A DNA stretch of 64,000 nucleotides from Azospirillum ramasamyi (GTDB lineage Bacteria; Pseudomonadota; Alphaproteobacteria; Azospirillales; Azospirillaceae), in contig NZ_CP029829.1 of the NCBI RefSeq assembly GCF_003233655.1, positions 2,304,978 to 2,368,977 of the forward strand. The letters are read 5' to 3'. Made by a program: the position numbers and the translations under genes. A model generated the notes under the pieces. The model searched no databases and was not told where the DNA came from. It was given only the letters and a program-made list of their open reading frames with translations. Positions 7,887 to 17,056 of the stretch are shown here, one piece after another; positions within the stretch are counted from its first letter, which is position 1; every line of letters begins with the position of its first letter.

Positions 7887-8783
7887 GTGGATACCGCCGC
7901 CCTTCAGCGCGTCGCCCAGCGGAATCTGTCCGCTGCCGGGCTTCAGGGGCTGCTGCTGGCTTTCGTGCGGCGACCAGCCGGCGAGATAGAGCACCTCGAA
8001 GGTCACCGGGATCCGCCCGTCCGGCTCGGCATAGAGCTGGGCATAGCGCTGGGCCGCATCGAACAGCATGGCGCGCGTGGCCGGAACCTTGCGCCGCGCC
8101 AGCACCGCGTTGGTCTCGCCCATGCCGCGCAGTTCGCGCATCAGGGCGAAGGCGTCGGAATAGGTGACGGTGATGACGTCGCTGTCGACCACCGGCAGGG
8201 CGAAGCCGGCACGTTGCAGCAACCCGCCGGCATCCTTGATCTCGGCGAAGGGCGACACGCGGGGGGAGACGCCGCCGGCCACCTCCATCTCCGCCTCGTA
8301 CAGGCAGCGGCGCAGCTCGGCCAGCGTCTGGCCGCCCAGCATCGAGGCACAGAAGAAGCCGTCGGGCTTCAGCGCCTGCCTGATCTGCACCAGGGCGCCC
8401 GGCAGGTCGTTGACCCAGTGCAGGCTGAGATTGCTGACCACGAGATCGAAGCTGCCGGGGGCGAAGGGCAGGAACTCCTCGTCCGCGGCGACGGTGGGGT
8501 TGCCCGGACCGCCGGCGGCGCGGGCGAAGTCCGGCGACAGGTCGCAGGCGACCAGCCGCTCGATCCCCTTGCGGCCTTGCAGGATGCGGCCCATCGCCCC
8601 GTCGTGGCACCCGACGTCCAGCGCCAGCGGGAAGGGGCGGATCACGTCCTCCAGCCGGTCGGCCAGCCGGTCGGCGATCTCCTCGAACAGGAAGGAATGG
8701 TTGGAGAATTCGGCGACGGCGCGGTCGCGGCGGCGGCGGACCAGCGCGCGGTCGAAGACGGTCATGCTGTCGGGGCTTGTCAT
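7884..8783 (-). CDS. Class I SAM-dependent methyltransferase, NDUFAF5/BioC-like
   Basis: The 299-residue product has the SAM-binding motif ALDVGCHDGAMGRIL at about residue 54, then LVACDLSPDFARAA, a PFAPGSFDLVVSNLSLHWV segment and LKPDGFFCASMLGG. The layout matches the alphaproteobacterial relatives of NDUFAF5, which in mitochondria acts in complex I assembly, and is related to BioC. It is divergent from fliQ and comF; a comF/NDUFAF5-like neighbourhood is common in alphaproteobacteria. Substrate uncertain. The end of the gene runs into the palindromic repeat. Confidence 0.8.
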   Translation of the reverse strand: MTSPDSMTVFDRALVRRRRDRAVAEFSNHSFLFEEIADRLADRLEDVIRPFPLALDVGCHDGAMGRILQGRKGIERLVACDLSPDFARAAGGPGNPTVAADEEFLPFAPGSFDLVVSNLSLHWVNDLPGALVQIRQALKPDGFFCASMLGGQTLAELRRCLYEAEMEVAGGVSPRVSPFAEIKDAGGLLQRAGFALPVVDSDVITVTYSDAFALMRELRGMGETNAVLARRKVPATRAMLFDAAQRYAQLYAEPDGRIPVTFEVLYLAGWSPHESQQQPLKPGSGQIPLGDALKGGGIH

Positions 8784-8907
8784 GTCCGCACTATACCCCA
8801 GCCCGGCGGCGCCACAACCGTGCTACACTCGATGCCCAGCCACATTATCAGCACCACCTCCTCCGATCGGCCGGCCCGGTCGGACTTCCAACCGGACAGA
8901 CACCAGC

Positions 8908-9174
8908 ATGGGCATCGATGAGGCCATCGCCGTCAGCCATGAAGCGCTGATGGTCATCCTGAAGATCTCGCTGCCGCCGCTGGGCATCACCGCCCTGCTG
9001 TCGGCGGTGCTCATGCTGTTCCAGAGCGCCACCCATATCAACGAGCCCTCGCTGCAGCACGACACCAAGTTCTTCGCCACGCTGCTGATCCTGTTCGTCA
9101 CCGGCCCGGCGATCTATCTGGCGCTGCGCGACTACACCGGCGTGATCTTCGAACGCATCGCCATGCTGCAGTGA
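8908..9174 (+). CDS. fliQ: FliQ-like export apparatus protein, away from other flagellar genes
   Basis: This 88-residue protein has two transmembrane helices (about 18-38 and 50-70) and the FliQ/SctS signature LFQSATHINEPSL followed by a conserved glycine-proline in the second helix. FliQ is a core subunit of the flagellar type III export gate with FliP and FliR. Neither partner is next to it; the neighbours are a methyltransferase and comF. The start ATG at 8908 fits the family N-terminus (acidic residues, then HEAL). It could instead serve a non-flagellar type III system, but no such genes are visible. Confidence 0.8.
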   Translation: MGIDEAIAVSHEALMVILKISLPPLGITALLSAVLMLFQSATHINEPSLQHDTKFFATLLILFVTGPAIYLALRDYTGVIFERIAMLQ

Positions 9175-9189
9175 CGGGGGCTTGGCCGG

Positions 9190-9972
9190 ATGCAGCCGCC
9201 CGCCCCCCTGGCAAGACTGGGCCGCGCAGCCGCCGGTGCCGCCAACCGGCTGCTTGACGCGCTTCTTCCGCCGCGCTGCCTCGGCTGCGGCGAGGCGGTG
9301 GACCGGCAGGGCGGGCTGTGCGCTGGCTGCTGGACCCGCCTGACCTTCATCGCCCCGCCCTTCTGCGCCTGCTGCGGCCTGCCCTTCGAGTATGAGGCGC
9401 AGGAGGGCGCGCTGTGCGGCGCCTGTGTCGCCGCCCCTCCGCCCTTCGCCCGCGCCCGCGCCGTGCTGGTCTACGACGACGGCAGCCGGCCGCTGGTGCT
9501 GGGCTTCAAGCATGGCGACCGCATCCATGCCGCCAGGGCCTACGGCGTCTGGCTGGCCCGCGCCGGGCGGGAATTGCTGGAGGACGCCGACCGGCTGGTG
9601 CCGGTGCCGCTGCATCGCGGCCGGCTGTTCCGCCGCCGCTACAACCAGGCCGCCCTGCTGGCGCAGGCGCTGTCGCGGCACAGCGGCGTGCCGACCGTCC
9701 CCGACCTGCTGGAACGGCGGCGCGCCACCCCGACCCAGGGCGGGCTGGACCGCCAGGGGCGCGAGCGCAACGTCAAGGGCGCCTTCCGCCTGCGGCCCGG
9801 CGTTTCGGGCCAGGGATTGGCTGGCCAAAAGTTGATTGACGGGCAGCGGCTGGTGCTGGTCGACGACGTGCTGACCACCGGGGCGACGCTGGCGGAATGC
9901 ACGCGGGTCCTGCTGCGCGCCGGGGCGGCGCGGGTGGACGTGCTGACGCTGGCCCGCGTGGTGCGCCGCTGA
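9190..9972 (+). CDS. comF: ComF family protein (phosphoribosyltransferase-like)
   Basis: The 260-residue product has a cysteine-rich N-terminus with probable zinc-binding pairs (C30/C33, C44/C47, C59/C62, C76/C79) followed by a type I phosphoribosyltransferase domain whose PRPP motif VLVDDVLTTGAT is at 222-233. RRRYNQA at about 149-155 is another hallmark. ComF/GntX proteins take part in DNA uptake or nucleotide salvage; the reaction is not settled. The gene starts 15 bp after fliQ, and its stop directly abuts palindromic element C. Confidence 0.9.
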   Translation: MQPPAPLARLGRAAAGAANRLLDALLPPRCLGCGEAVDRQGGLCAGCWTRLTFIAPPFCACCGLPFEYEAQEGALCGACVAAPPPFARARAVLVYDDGSRPLVLGFKHGDRIHAARAYGVWLARAGRELLEDADRLVPVPLHRGRLFRRRYNQAALLAQALSRHSGVPTVPDLLERRRATPTQGGLDRQGRERNVKGAFRLRPGVSGQGLAGQKLIDGQRLVLVDDVLTTGATLAECTRVLLRAGAARVDVLTLARVVRR

Positions 9973-9973
9973 C

Positions 9974-10019
9974 GCTTGATATCATCGGGCGTAAGTCAGG
10001 ACTTACGCCCGGCGGTATG
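9974..10019 (-). repeat. Mosaic palindromic element, copy C (short form)
   Basis: This short copy has the stem GGGCGTAAGTC (9987-9997) paired with 10000-10010. Read on the minus strand it begins with the same ATACCGCCGGGCGTAAGT as copy A and ends GATGATATCAAGCG, matching the far end of copy A, but lacks the roughly 115 bp in between. It begins one base after the comF stop codon. It is best read as a minimal unit of a mobile or spreading REP-like family. Confidence 0.75.
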
Positions 10020-10130
10020 AAAAGGGCCGGCTCCGGCGATGCTGACCGGCGTTGCGCGCGGGCTGCAACGTCTGGCGCCCCTCATGGGTTGACCGTATAG
10101 TTTCCCCACGTCCAAAAGGAGCCCAGCGGC

Positions 10131-10394
10131 ATGGCCGACGTCGTCATCTACACCACGCCCTTCTGCCCCTACTGCATGCGGGCCAAGAGCCTGCTCGACG
10201 GCAAGGGCGTGAAATACGAGGAAATCGATCTCTACGCCCAGCCGGGCCGTCGCAGCGAGATGATCGAGCGGTCGGAAGGCCGGACCACCGTCCCGCAGAT
10301 CTTCATCGACGGGAAGCCCTATGGCGGCAGCGACGACATCCACGCGCTGGACCGCGCCGGCAAGCTCGACCCGCTGCTCGGCATCCCCGCATGA
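10131..10394 (+). CDS. grxC: Glutaredoxin 3
   Basis: An 87-residue glutaredoxin with the dithiol active site CPYC at residues 12-15, the glutathione-contact segment TVPQIFIDG and the GGSDD motif near the C-terminus. It reduces disulfides with glutathione in the cytoplasm. A Shine-Dalgarno AAAGGAG lies 8-14 bases before the ATG. The stop overlaps the start of the amidase gene by four bases (ATGA), so the two are translationally coupled; the pair grxC and NIT2-type amidase is common in alphaproteobacteria. Confidence 0.95.
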   Translation: MADVVIYTTPFCPYCMRAKSLLDGKGVKYEEIDLYAQPGRRSEMIERSEGRTTVPQIFIDGKPYGGSDDIHALDRAGKLDPLLGIPA

Positions 10395-11242
10395 GCGAAG
10401 CCATCTCCGGCAGCGGCACGCTGAAGGCCGCCTGCGTCCAGGTGAATGCGGGCACGGAGCTTGAGCCGAACCTGCGGGCGGCGGGCGACCTCGTCCGCCG
10501 CGCCCGCGACGCCGGGGCGGACTTCATCGCCCTGCCGGAGAATGTCGGCTGGATCGTCCAGGGCCGCGCCAGGACCATGGAGCGCGTCCGCACCGAGGCG
10601 GAGCATCCCGGCATCCCCTTCTTCGCCGATCTGGCGCGGGAGACCGGGGCCTGGATCCTGGGCGGCACCCTGCACGTCCTGCTCGACGACGGGCGCGCCG
10701 CCAACCGCAGCTATCTGTTCGACGCCGGCGGGCGGATCGTCGCCTCCTACGACAAGATCCACATGTTCGACGTCACGCTGAAGAACGGCGAAGCCTATCG
10801 CGAATCGGCCAGCTTCCGGCCGGGTGAGCGGGCCGTGGTGGCGTCCAGCCCGTGGGGCGGCATCGGCATGACCGTCTGCTACGACGTGCGCTTCGCCTAT
10901 CTGTACCGGGCGCTGGCCCAGGCGGGGGCGTCGATCCTGACCGTGCCGGCCGCCTTCACCGTGCCGACCGGCCGCGCGCATTGGCACACGCTTCTGCGCG
11001 CCCGCGCCATCGAGACCGGCTGTTTCGTCATCGCCCCGGCCCAGACCGGCAGCCACGACCAGGGCCGCCAGACCTACGGCCATTCCCTGCTGATCGCCCC
11101 CTGGGGCGAGGTGCTGGCAGATGCGGGCACCGATGTCGGCTTCATCACCGCCGACCTCGACCTGGACCGCGTGGCGGAGGCCCGCGGCATGGTCCCGTCG
11201 CTGACCCACGACCGCAAGGTCGAGGTGGAGCGGGTGGGATAG
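10391..11242 (+). CDS. Carbon-nitrogen hydrolase, NIT2 / deaminated-glutathione amidase type
   Basis: The 283-residue nitrilase-superfamily enzyme keeps the catalytic triad: Glu50 (ALPENVG), Lys122 (YDKIHMFDV) and Cys163 (TVCYDVRF). Sequence features, especially DKIHMFDV and [11 protein letters not shown], fit the NIT1/NIT2 branch, which hydrolyses deaminated glutathione or omega-amides of dicarboxylic acids. Coupling to grxC supports a glutathione-repair role, though this is inference. The ATG at 10391 overlaps the grxC stop; the open frame continues far upstream without family homology. Confidence 0.9.
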   Translation: MSEAISGSGTLKAACVQVNAGTELEPNLRAAGDLVRRARDAGADFIALPENVGWIVQGRARTMERVRTEAEHPGIPFFADLARETGAWILGGTLHVLLDDGRAANRSYLFDAGGRIVASYDKIHMFDVTLKNGEAYRESASFRPGERAVVASSPWGGIGMTVCYDVRFAYLYRALAQAGASILTVPAAFTVPTGRAHWHTLLRARAIETGCFVIAPAQTGSHDQGRQTYGHSLLIAPWGEVLADAGTDVGFITADLDLDRVAEARGMVPSLTHDRKVEVERVG

Positions 11243-11259
11243 GGATCGGGTCCGGTCCC

Positions 11260-11763
11260 CTACAGCCCCTCCTGGGTCAGCCGCACCCACGCCATCGCCA
11301 CGGCCAGCGCGGTGCCGACCGCGCCCTCGGCGCGGACCGGCAGGTCGAGATCGCGGATCATGCTGTCCAGCCGCAGGTCGACCGCATGCTTCACCGCGTT
11401 GCGGATCTTGCGGTCGTAGTAGAGGCCCGACACCTCCACCCGCTCCTGCGCCAGCGGGCGGCCGGTCAGCCGTTCCGCCATGGCGACGGAGAAGTCCAGG
11501 TAATAGCCCACCAGCGGCCGGTCGCCGATGAAGGCCTGCAGCCGGTCGCCGGCCTCCGCCACCCCGCTGTCGCTGCCGGGATGGAGCAGCAGGGCGCTGC
11601 CGGCCAGGATGCGCGGCCCGCGGATGCGGATGGCGGCGAAGGCCAGCGGCCTCGCGGCCTCCGGATCGAAGCTGGTCGCCTCGCAATGGATCGCCACCCG
11701 TTCGCGGCGGTCGCCGTGGTGGTCGCCGTGGCGGTCGGGGCCGGTGTGCGCTGACTGAACCAT
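11260..11763 (-). CDS. DEDD-exonuclease-fold protein with degenerate active site
   Basis: This 167-residue protein resembles the DNA polymerase III epsilon-type exonuclease fold, but key residues are changed. The first motif, normally D-x-E, reads H-C-E at 26-28. The VGYYLDFSVAM motif keeps Asp90. The last motif, normally H-x4-D, reads GAVGTALAVAMAW. It is probably catalytically weak or inactive. It follows the cNMP/CBS/DUF294 gene after 7 bp on the same strand, an association seen in many proteobacteria. The N-terminus is His-rich; a GTG at 11697 (residue 23) is an alternative start. Confidence 0.6.
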   Translation of the reverse strand: MVQSAHTGPDRHGDHHGDRRERVAIHCEATSFDPEAARPLAFAAIRIRGPRILAGSALLLHPGSDSGVAEAGDRLQAFIGDRPLVGYYLDFSVAMAERLTGRPLAQERVEVSGLYYDRKIRNAVKHAVDLRLDSMIRDLDLPVRAEGAVGTALAVAMAWVRLTQEGL

Positions 11764-11770
11764 CGCCGCC

Positions 11771-13633
11771 TCAGTGGTTCAGGCGGAAATGGTGGGCGAT
11801 CAGCTCCTTGAAGCTCTTCACCAGCGCCAGACAGTCCTTGAACTGGTCGTGGTCGAGCTTGCCCAGCCGGTCGGGGTAGACGAGGTTGTCGATCGCCAGC
11901 TCCGCCCCCTCCTCCTCCGGTCCTGGCTCGGGAAGATCGACGCGCGCCTTCAGCCGGATGGTCGACAGGATGGTGAAGGCCTCCACCAGATCGCCGGCCA
12001 TCTTGCGGTCCAGCGCGCCGAGCTCGGCCAGCACCTGGATGCGCTCCACCGTGTTGGTCTCCGCCCGGTGCCTTTCCAGGGCCAGCGCCCGCACGCCATG
12101 GACGATGGGGAAGATGCCGGCCTTCTTGATGTCCACCGGCTCCCCCCGCCGCCGGTCGAACAGGGCGGCGAACAGGCCGCTCGGCGTGTCGAAGGACAGG
12201 GCCGGGCGGGCGAACTGGGTGAAGAACATCTGGTTGTCCTGCAGCCGGCCCAGCAGATAGTCCTTCGCGTCGGCCAGCAGCGTGGCGTCGCCGGCCACCG
12301 GGGCGGCGTCGTAGAAGATGGCGAGGTTCATCTGCGCCGCCTCGTCCGGGCGGTGGATCCAGCTGAAGATCGCGTCCTTGTAGCCGGCGAGCGGCCGGGT
12401 CCAGTCCGGGTTGGACACCATGATGTTGCCCGGACAGGGCGGATAGCCGAACTCGACCAGATGGCGGGTGAAGTCGGCGGCGAAGCCCGGCAGATCGGGG
12501 CAGTCGAAGCCGTCGCGCAGGATCAGTCCATTGTCCTGGTCGGTCTTCAGCAGCTGCTCGCCGCGTCCCTCGCTGCCCATCACGATCAGGCAGCTGTTCG
12601 CCAGCAGTTCCGGCGGGGCCAGCAGCTCGAACAGCTTGCGGAAGATGCGGCGGTTCAGCTCCGTCACCAGATCGGCGATGAAGGACACCTTCACCCCGGT
12701 GGCGTGCAGGGTGCGGATCAGCTCGACGATGGAGCGGCTGGCCCGGCGCAGGTCGTCGGGGCCGGTGGCATGCTCCACCTGCACGCCGATGACCTGGGAA
12801 TGGTTGGACAGCACCGCCAGCAGGTCGCTTTGCCCCAACAGCCCGACGATGGCCCCGTTCTCCGTCACCACGACGCGGCGCACCGCATGCTTGGTCATCA
12901 GCACCAGCGCGTTGAACAGCAGGTCGTCGCGGTCCAGCGTCAGCAGGCCGTAGCGGGCGAGCGGCCCGACCGGGTCGGTCACCGGCCGGCCGTCCAGCAC
13001 CACCAGATCGCGCAGGTCGGTGCCGGTCAGGATGCCGGTGCGCCCGTCCGCCCCGCGCACCAGGACGCTGCTGGCGCGGTTCTGCCGCATCGCCTCGGCC
13101 GCGTCGCGCAGGCTGGCGGCGGCCTCCACGAACAGCGGCGGGTGCAGGTAGGCCTGCCGGATGCGGGCCATGGTCAGCGCCGCCATCTCGCGGTTGGAAC
13201 GCTCGGCCGCCAGATCGCGCATGCGCTGGGCGAAGTCGCCGAGGATGGCGGTGCCGAAGGCGGGATTCTCGGCGGCCGACGCCTCCAGCGCCGCGCGCGG
13301 GATCAGGTGGCAGACGCAGTCCTCGACCGCGACGAAGCGATGGGAACCGGTGCCGTCCCCTGCCGCCGCGCCATACAGCGCCTGCAGGCCGAAGCGGTCG
13401 CCCGGCCCGTGGATCCTCGCCACATCGCCGCCTCGGCGTTCCTCCACCGTCCCGCGCAGGACGACGAACAGCGAGTCGGTCGGCTCCTCCCGGCAGAGGA
13501 TCACGGCCTCGCGCGGATAGAGCGCGATGTCCAGCGCGCCGGCCAGCGCCGCGCGCTGGTCCGCCGTCAGCAGATCGAAGGGGTGCCGGCCGAAATCGAA
13601 GTCCGGGGAGGCGGTCGGCGTCGCGTGCTGCAC
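11771..13633 (-). CDS. Cyclic-nucleotide-binding, CBS and DUF294 nucleotidyltransferase protein
   Basis: The 620-residue cytoplasmic protein has a cNMP-binding domain (about 20-140), a CBS pair (about 165-285) and a DUF294 putative nucleotidyltransferase domain (about 315-460) with the motif GSEGRGEQ and DQDN at 353-368, then the DUF294 C-terminal domain (about 480-615). The nucleotidyltransferase motif resembles GlnD/GlnE-like transferases. It may modify a protein or RNA in response to nucleotides, but no target is known. It forms a two-gene unit with the exonuclease-fold gene and faces the actP terminator upstream. Confidence 0.85.
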   Translation of the reverse strand: MQHATPTASPDFDFGRHPFDLLTADQRAALAGALDIALYPREAVILCREEPTDSLFVVLRGTVEERRGGDVARIHGPGDRFGLQALYGAAAGDGTGSHRFVAVEDCVCHLIPRAALEASAAENPAFGTAILGDFAQRMRDLAAERSNREMAALTMARIRQAYLHPPLFVEAAASLRDAAEAMRQNRASSVLVRGADGRTGILTGTDLRDLVVLDGRPVTDPVGPLARYGLLTLDRDDLLFNALVLMTKHAVRRVVVTENGAIVGLLGQSDLLAVLSNHSQVIGVQVEHATGPDDLRRASRSIVELIRTLHATGVKVSFIADLVTELNRRIFRKLFELLAPPELLANSCLIVMGSEGRGEQLLKTDQDNGLILRDGFDCPDLPGFAADFTRHLVEFGYPPCPGNIMVSNPDWTRPLAGYKDAIFSWIHRPDEAAQMNLAIFYDAAPVAGDATLLADAKDYLLGRLQDNQMFFTQFARPALSFDTPSGLFAALFDRRRGEPVDIKKAGIFPIVHGVRALALERHRAETNTVERIQVLAELGALDRKMAGDLVEAFTILSTIRLKARVDLPEPGPEEEGAELAIDNLVYPDRLGKLDHDQFKDCLALVKSFKELIAHHFRLNH

Positions 13634-13873
13634 GGTCGGGCTCCGTCACGGGAGGGCGGGGCATAAAAAAGCGCCCCCGGATCGGATCCGAAGGCGCTTT
13701 TCAGGATACACCCGCCGGGCGTGAGGCCGGAAGCGGGTGCGACATTTGGCGGCGCGGTTCGCCCGCCGCACGGGTCGGAGCGTTTCCCGAGGGGGAAGGG
13801 ATGCGGTGCGAGACGCGATCCCTTCCGTTCTTCTTCTTGGTGCTGTGCCCGTTTCTTCGTTCGGCAGGTTGCC
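13634..13873 (-). terminator. Intergenic hairpins after actP, including an intrinsic terminator at 13666-13704
   Basis: On the minus strand, reading away from actP, an imperfect palindrome pairs 13794-13802 with 13818-13826. Further on, at 13666-13704, AAAAGCGCC pairs with GGCGCTTTT and is followed by TTTTTT, a typical rho-independent terminator. No gene is seen in the 240 bp. Confidence 0.8.
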
Positions 13874-15601
13874 TTAGTGGGCGGAGGCACCCTCGGCGCC
13901 CAGGCCGGTCTGCGACCGGATGTACTGGGCTTCGAAGTCCTTGCGCTCCTTCTGGGCCTGCGCGCTGTTGTCGGTGATCGAGAAGAACCAGATACCGATG
14001 AAGGCGAGCGGGATGGTGAAGACGCCCGGGTTGTCGTAGGGGAAGATCGCGGTGGGGTGGCCCAGCACGGCCTTCCACACGGTCGGGCCCAGGATCAGCA
14101 GGACGATGGCGGAGATCAGGCCCAGCGCACCGCCCATGACGGCGCCGCGGGTGGTCATCTTGCCCCAGAACATCGACATCAGCAGGATCGGGAAGTTGGC
14201 CGAGGCGGCGATGACGAAGGCCAGACCGACCATGAAGGCGACGTTCTGGTTCTCGAAGGCGATGCCCAGCACGATCGACAGGATGCCGATGACGACCGTG
14301 GTGATCTTCGACACGCGGATTTCGTCGGCCTCGTTGGCGCGGCCCTTGGCGAAGACCGAGGCGTAGAGGTCATGCGAGACCGCGGAGGCGCCGGCCAGCG
14401 TCAGACCCGCGACCACCGCCAGGATGGTGGCGAAGGCGACCGCCGAGATGAAGCCGTAGAACAGGTCGCCGCCGACCGCATGGGCGGTGTGGATGGCCGC
14501 CATGTTGGTGCCGCCGATGACGTTGGCAACCACCGCCTTGGCGCCTTCCAGCGGAGCCGCCGTCAGGAAGGGATAGGCGCCGTTGGCGTCGGGGGCCAGG
14601 ATCATCAGGATGGCGCCGAAGCCGATGATGAAGGTCAGGATGTAGAAGTAGCCGATGAAACCGGTGGCGTAGAAGACCGACTTGCGGGCTTCGCGGGCGT
14701 CGGAGACGGTGAAGAAGCGCATCAGGATGTGCGGCAGGCCGGCGGTGCCGAACATCAGCGCCATGCCCAGCGAGATGGCCGAGACCGGATCGGTGACCAG
14801 CGCGCCCGGCGACATGATCGCCAGACCCTTCGGGTGGATGTCGACGGCGGCCCTGAACATCGCCTCGGGGCTGAAGCCGAACTTCGCCAGGATCATGAAG
14901 GCCATGAAGGAGGCGCCGGACAGCAGCATCACCGCCTTGATGATCTGCACCCAGGTGGTCGCCAGCATGCCGCCGAAGGTGACGTAGCCGATCATCAGCA
15001 CGCCGACGATGATGACGGCGACCAGATAGTCGAGGCCGAACAGCAGCTGGATCAGCTTGCCGGCGCCCACCATCTGGGCGATCAGGTAGAAGGTGACGGT
15101 CGCCAGCGAGCCGCAGGCCGACAGGGTGCGGATCGGCGTCTGCTGGAAGCGGTAGGAGGCGACGTCGGCGAAGGTGTACTTGCCGAGGTTGCGCAGCCGT
15201 TCCGCGATCAGGAACAGGATGATCGGCCAGCCGACCAGCCAGCCCACCGAGTAGATCAGGCCGTCGAAGCCGTTGGCGTACACCAGGCCGGCGATGCCCA
15301 GGAAGGACGCGGCCGACATGTAGTCGCCGGCGATGGCCAGACCGTTCTGGAAGCCGGTGATGCCGCCGCCGGCGGCGTAGAAGTCCTTGGCCGATTTCGT
15401 CCGCCGGGCCGCCCAGTAGGTGATGCCCAGCGTCGCGATGACGAAGATCAGGAACATGATGATGGCGGACCAGTTCGTCGCCTGCTTGGTCACCGCGCCT
15501 TCGACGGCGGCGGCGTAAGCCGAGGCGGGAACCAGCGCGCCCGCCATGGCGGCCAGGGCGGCGGCCGGGGCGGCGATGCGGGTGGTGGCGGCGCGGATCA
15601 C
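13874..15601 (-). CDS. actP: Cation/acetate symporter
   Basis: The 575-residue protein starts with a signal-peptide-like stretch ending ASAYAAA and has about 13 membrane helices of the sodium:solute symporter family. Conserved ActP-like segments include [31 protein letters not shown] and the [15 protein letters not shown] region. It imports acetate and perhaps glycolate or pyruvate across the inner membrane. It overlaps the DUF485 gene by four bases, the conserved yjcH-actP arrangement. A strong terminator follows about 170 bp after the stop. Confidence 0.92.
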   Translation of the reverse strand: MIRAATTRIAAPAAALAAMAGALVPASAYAAAVEGAVTKQATNWSAIIMFLIFVIATLGITYWAARRTKSAKDFYAAGGGITGFQNGLAIAGDYMSAASFLGIAGLVYANGFDGLIYSVGWLVGWPIILFLIAERLRNLGKYTFADVASYRFQQTPIRTLSACGSLATVTFYLIAQMVGAGKLIQLLFGLDYLVAVIIVGVLMIGYVTFGGMLATTWVQIIKAVMLLSGASFMAFMILAKFGFSPEAMFRAAVDIHPKGLAIMSPGALVTDPVSAISLGMALMFGTAGLPHILMRFFTVSDAREARKSVFYATGFIGYFYILTFIIGFGAILMILAPDANGAYPFLTAAPLEGAKAVVANVIGGTNMAAIHTAHAVGGDLFYGFISAVAFATILAVVAGLTLAGASAVSHDLYASVFAKGRANEADEIRVSKITTVVIGILSIVLGIAFENQNVAFMVGLAFVIAASANFPILLMSMFWGKMTTRGAVMGGALGLISAIVLLILGPTVWKAVLGHPTAIFPYDNPGVFTIPLAFIGIWFFSITDNSAQAQKERKDFEAQYIRSQTGLGAEGASAH

Positions 15602-15900
15602 TTCGATTCCTCCAGGATCTGGCGGTTCAGCTCGTCGAATTCGCCGTTCGCCCGGTAGACATAGATGCCGGTCAGGATGAAGGCGGACACGATGGTGAAG
15701 ACGCCGATGGGGATGCCCCAGGTCGTTACGCCGGAGCCGATCGGCGTACCCAGGAAGCTCTTCCCGAACGCCACCAGCAGAACGAAACCGAAATAGATGA
15801 CCAGCATAGCAATCGACAAAGTCCAGGCGAAGGCGGAGCGTTTCGCCACCAGCTCCTGGAACTTCGGATTGATCAAAATCCGTTGTGCGCTTTGATTCAT
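15598..15900 (-). CDS. DUF485 membrane protein, YjcH-like
   Basis: A 100-residue protein with two membrane helices (about 28-47 and 60-82), typical of the DUF485 partners encoded just before acetate permeases. The start is the ATG at 15900 (MNQSAQRIL), preceded on this strand by GAGGGGA; the frame stays open further upstream but that part has no family resemblance. Its stop overlaps the actP start, so the two are translated together. The role is unproved; it may help assemble or regulate ActP. Confidence 0.9.
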   Translation of the reverse strand: MNQSAQRILINPKFQELVAKRSAFAWTLSIAMLVIYFGFVLLVAFGKSFLGTPIGSGVTTWGIPIGVFTIVSAFILTGIYVYRANGEFDELNRQILEESK

Positions 15901-16158
15901 GTGCGTCCCCTCATCGAGTGCCGGCAACTGTCCTGCCGCCCTGCAGACACCGTCTGCGGGACGTTCGGCATTTGCCGTCCGGGCGGTCGTGTCCGGGTTT
16001 CTTCCCGAAATTCGTACGCCCTTGACCTGCCAAATTGTTTGATACAGATCATTGTTGGGCGCACCCCCTACCATGGTCGATGGGACGGCGCGCCGGCCGG
16101 GGGCGATCCCCCGAAACTCCGCGGAAACCCAAGCTCGGGCCGGGCTGCGGCGGCATAC
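15901..16158. other. Promoter region of the DUF485-actP operon, no gene seen
   Basis: The stretch between the DUF485 start and the terminator of the next gene presumably carries the acetate-permease promoter. I see no clear -10/-35 pair. A GG-N10-GC site at about 16020-16040 on the minus strand has the spacing of a sigma-54 promoter, but its -12 part lacks the usual TTGC. Confidence 0.35.
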
Positions 16159-16194
16159 GGAAAAGGCGCCCCCGTTTCCGGGAGCGCCTTTCAT
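16159..16194 (-). terminator. Intrinsic terminator after the DUF1178 gene
   Basis: On the minus strand the sequence reads AAAGGCGCTCCCGG, a short loop and then a matching arm ending GGCGCCTTTT, giving a long GC stem followed by a T-run. It lies about 70 bp beyond the stop of the DUF1178 gene. Confidence 0.75.
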
Positions 16195-16265
16195 ACAGTC
16201 AGCTTTTCAAATGGTTTCGTTCGGAATCAGTGGCGGCGCTGCGACGGGCGCTGCGACCGCATTCC

Positions 16266-16853
16266 TCAGGAATCGGTGCGCGGGATCCAAGGAATGCGGT
16301 GAAATGTCACACCTTCCTCGTGGAGTTCGGCGACCTCGTCGTCCGACGCCTCGCCATAGATGCCGCGGGGGTCGGTCTCGCCGTAATGGATGCGCCGCGC
16401 CTCTTCGGCGAAGCGGTCGCCGACATAGTCGCAGTTCTTCTCCACGCTGCGCCGAACCTCGGTCAGCTGCCGCATCACCTCCGCCACCGCTTCGCGCTGG
16501 GCGTCGTTCAGGCCGGCCGGCAGGGCCGCGACCATGTCGTCGGCGCTGGGCAGCGGAACCGGGGCGGGAATCGGCGCCGGCATCGCGGCGGGCGCATGGG
16601 ACGGAACGGCGGCGGGCACGGTCGCCGGCGGGGCGTCGGCCGCGGCGGCTTCGGCCTGTTCGCGCGCACGGTCGGCGGTCTTGGCGACGCCCTTGGCGAT
16701 GCGCGGGGCCATCGGCGCCTTGCCGACGACGGTATCGCCGCAGATCGGGCAGGCGATCTGGTGCGCCGCCGCCTGTTCGTCATAGGCCGCACCGTTGCGG
16801 AACCACGCCTCGAACCGATGGTCGGCCGAGCATCTCAACGCGAAGAGGATCAT
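16266..16853 (-). CDS. DUF1178 family protein
   Basis: The 195-residue protein starts MILFALRCSADHRFEAWFRNG, the family signature, followed by a CPIC pair (C35/C38) and VGKAPMAPRIAKG. A central Ala/Pro-rich linker (about 65-110) joins a C-terminal domain with RRSVEKNCDYVGDRFAEEAR and YGEASDDEVAELHEEG. It is probably a small metal-binding protein, but its function is unknown. The ATG at 16853 is chosen because the signature starts there. It ends at a clear terminator. Confidence 0.88.
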   Translation of the reverse strand: MILFALRCSADHRFEAWFRNGAAYDEQAAAHQIACPICGDTVVGKAPMAPRIAKGVAKTADRAREQAEAAAADAPPATVPAAVPSHAPAAMPAPIPAPVPLPSADDMVAALPAGLNDAQREAVAEVMRQLTEVRRSVEKNCDYVGDRFAEEARRIHYGETDPRGIYGEASDDEVAELHEEGVTFHRIPWIPRTDS

Positions 16854-17056
16854 ATCCCCACAAGCCCCAAACTGTCCCGCAACAACGAATCTCCGCCCCG
16901 GCACGCCGTTCCGGGTTGCGGCACGACTCGGGATTCGCCTTAATTCAGCACGGCGGGGCCGCGCCGTCAAACGCCGGGCGGCTCCGCCATCCTTACCTCC
17001 TGTGATATCGTTCCCGCGGCTTCGGAAAAGAAGCCCCGACCAGGGAGAATCCGACC

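Noticed and set aside
13721..15658. Open plus-strand frame of 645 codons opposite actP
   Set aside because: Antisense shadow of actP with a His/Gln/Gly/Asp-rich nonsense composition.
16020..16040. GG-N10-GC sigma-54-like site before the DUF485-actP operon
   Set aside because: Spacing fits, but the -12 half reads GGGC instead of TTGC, so the match is too weak.
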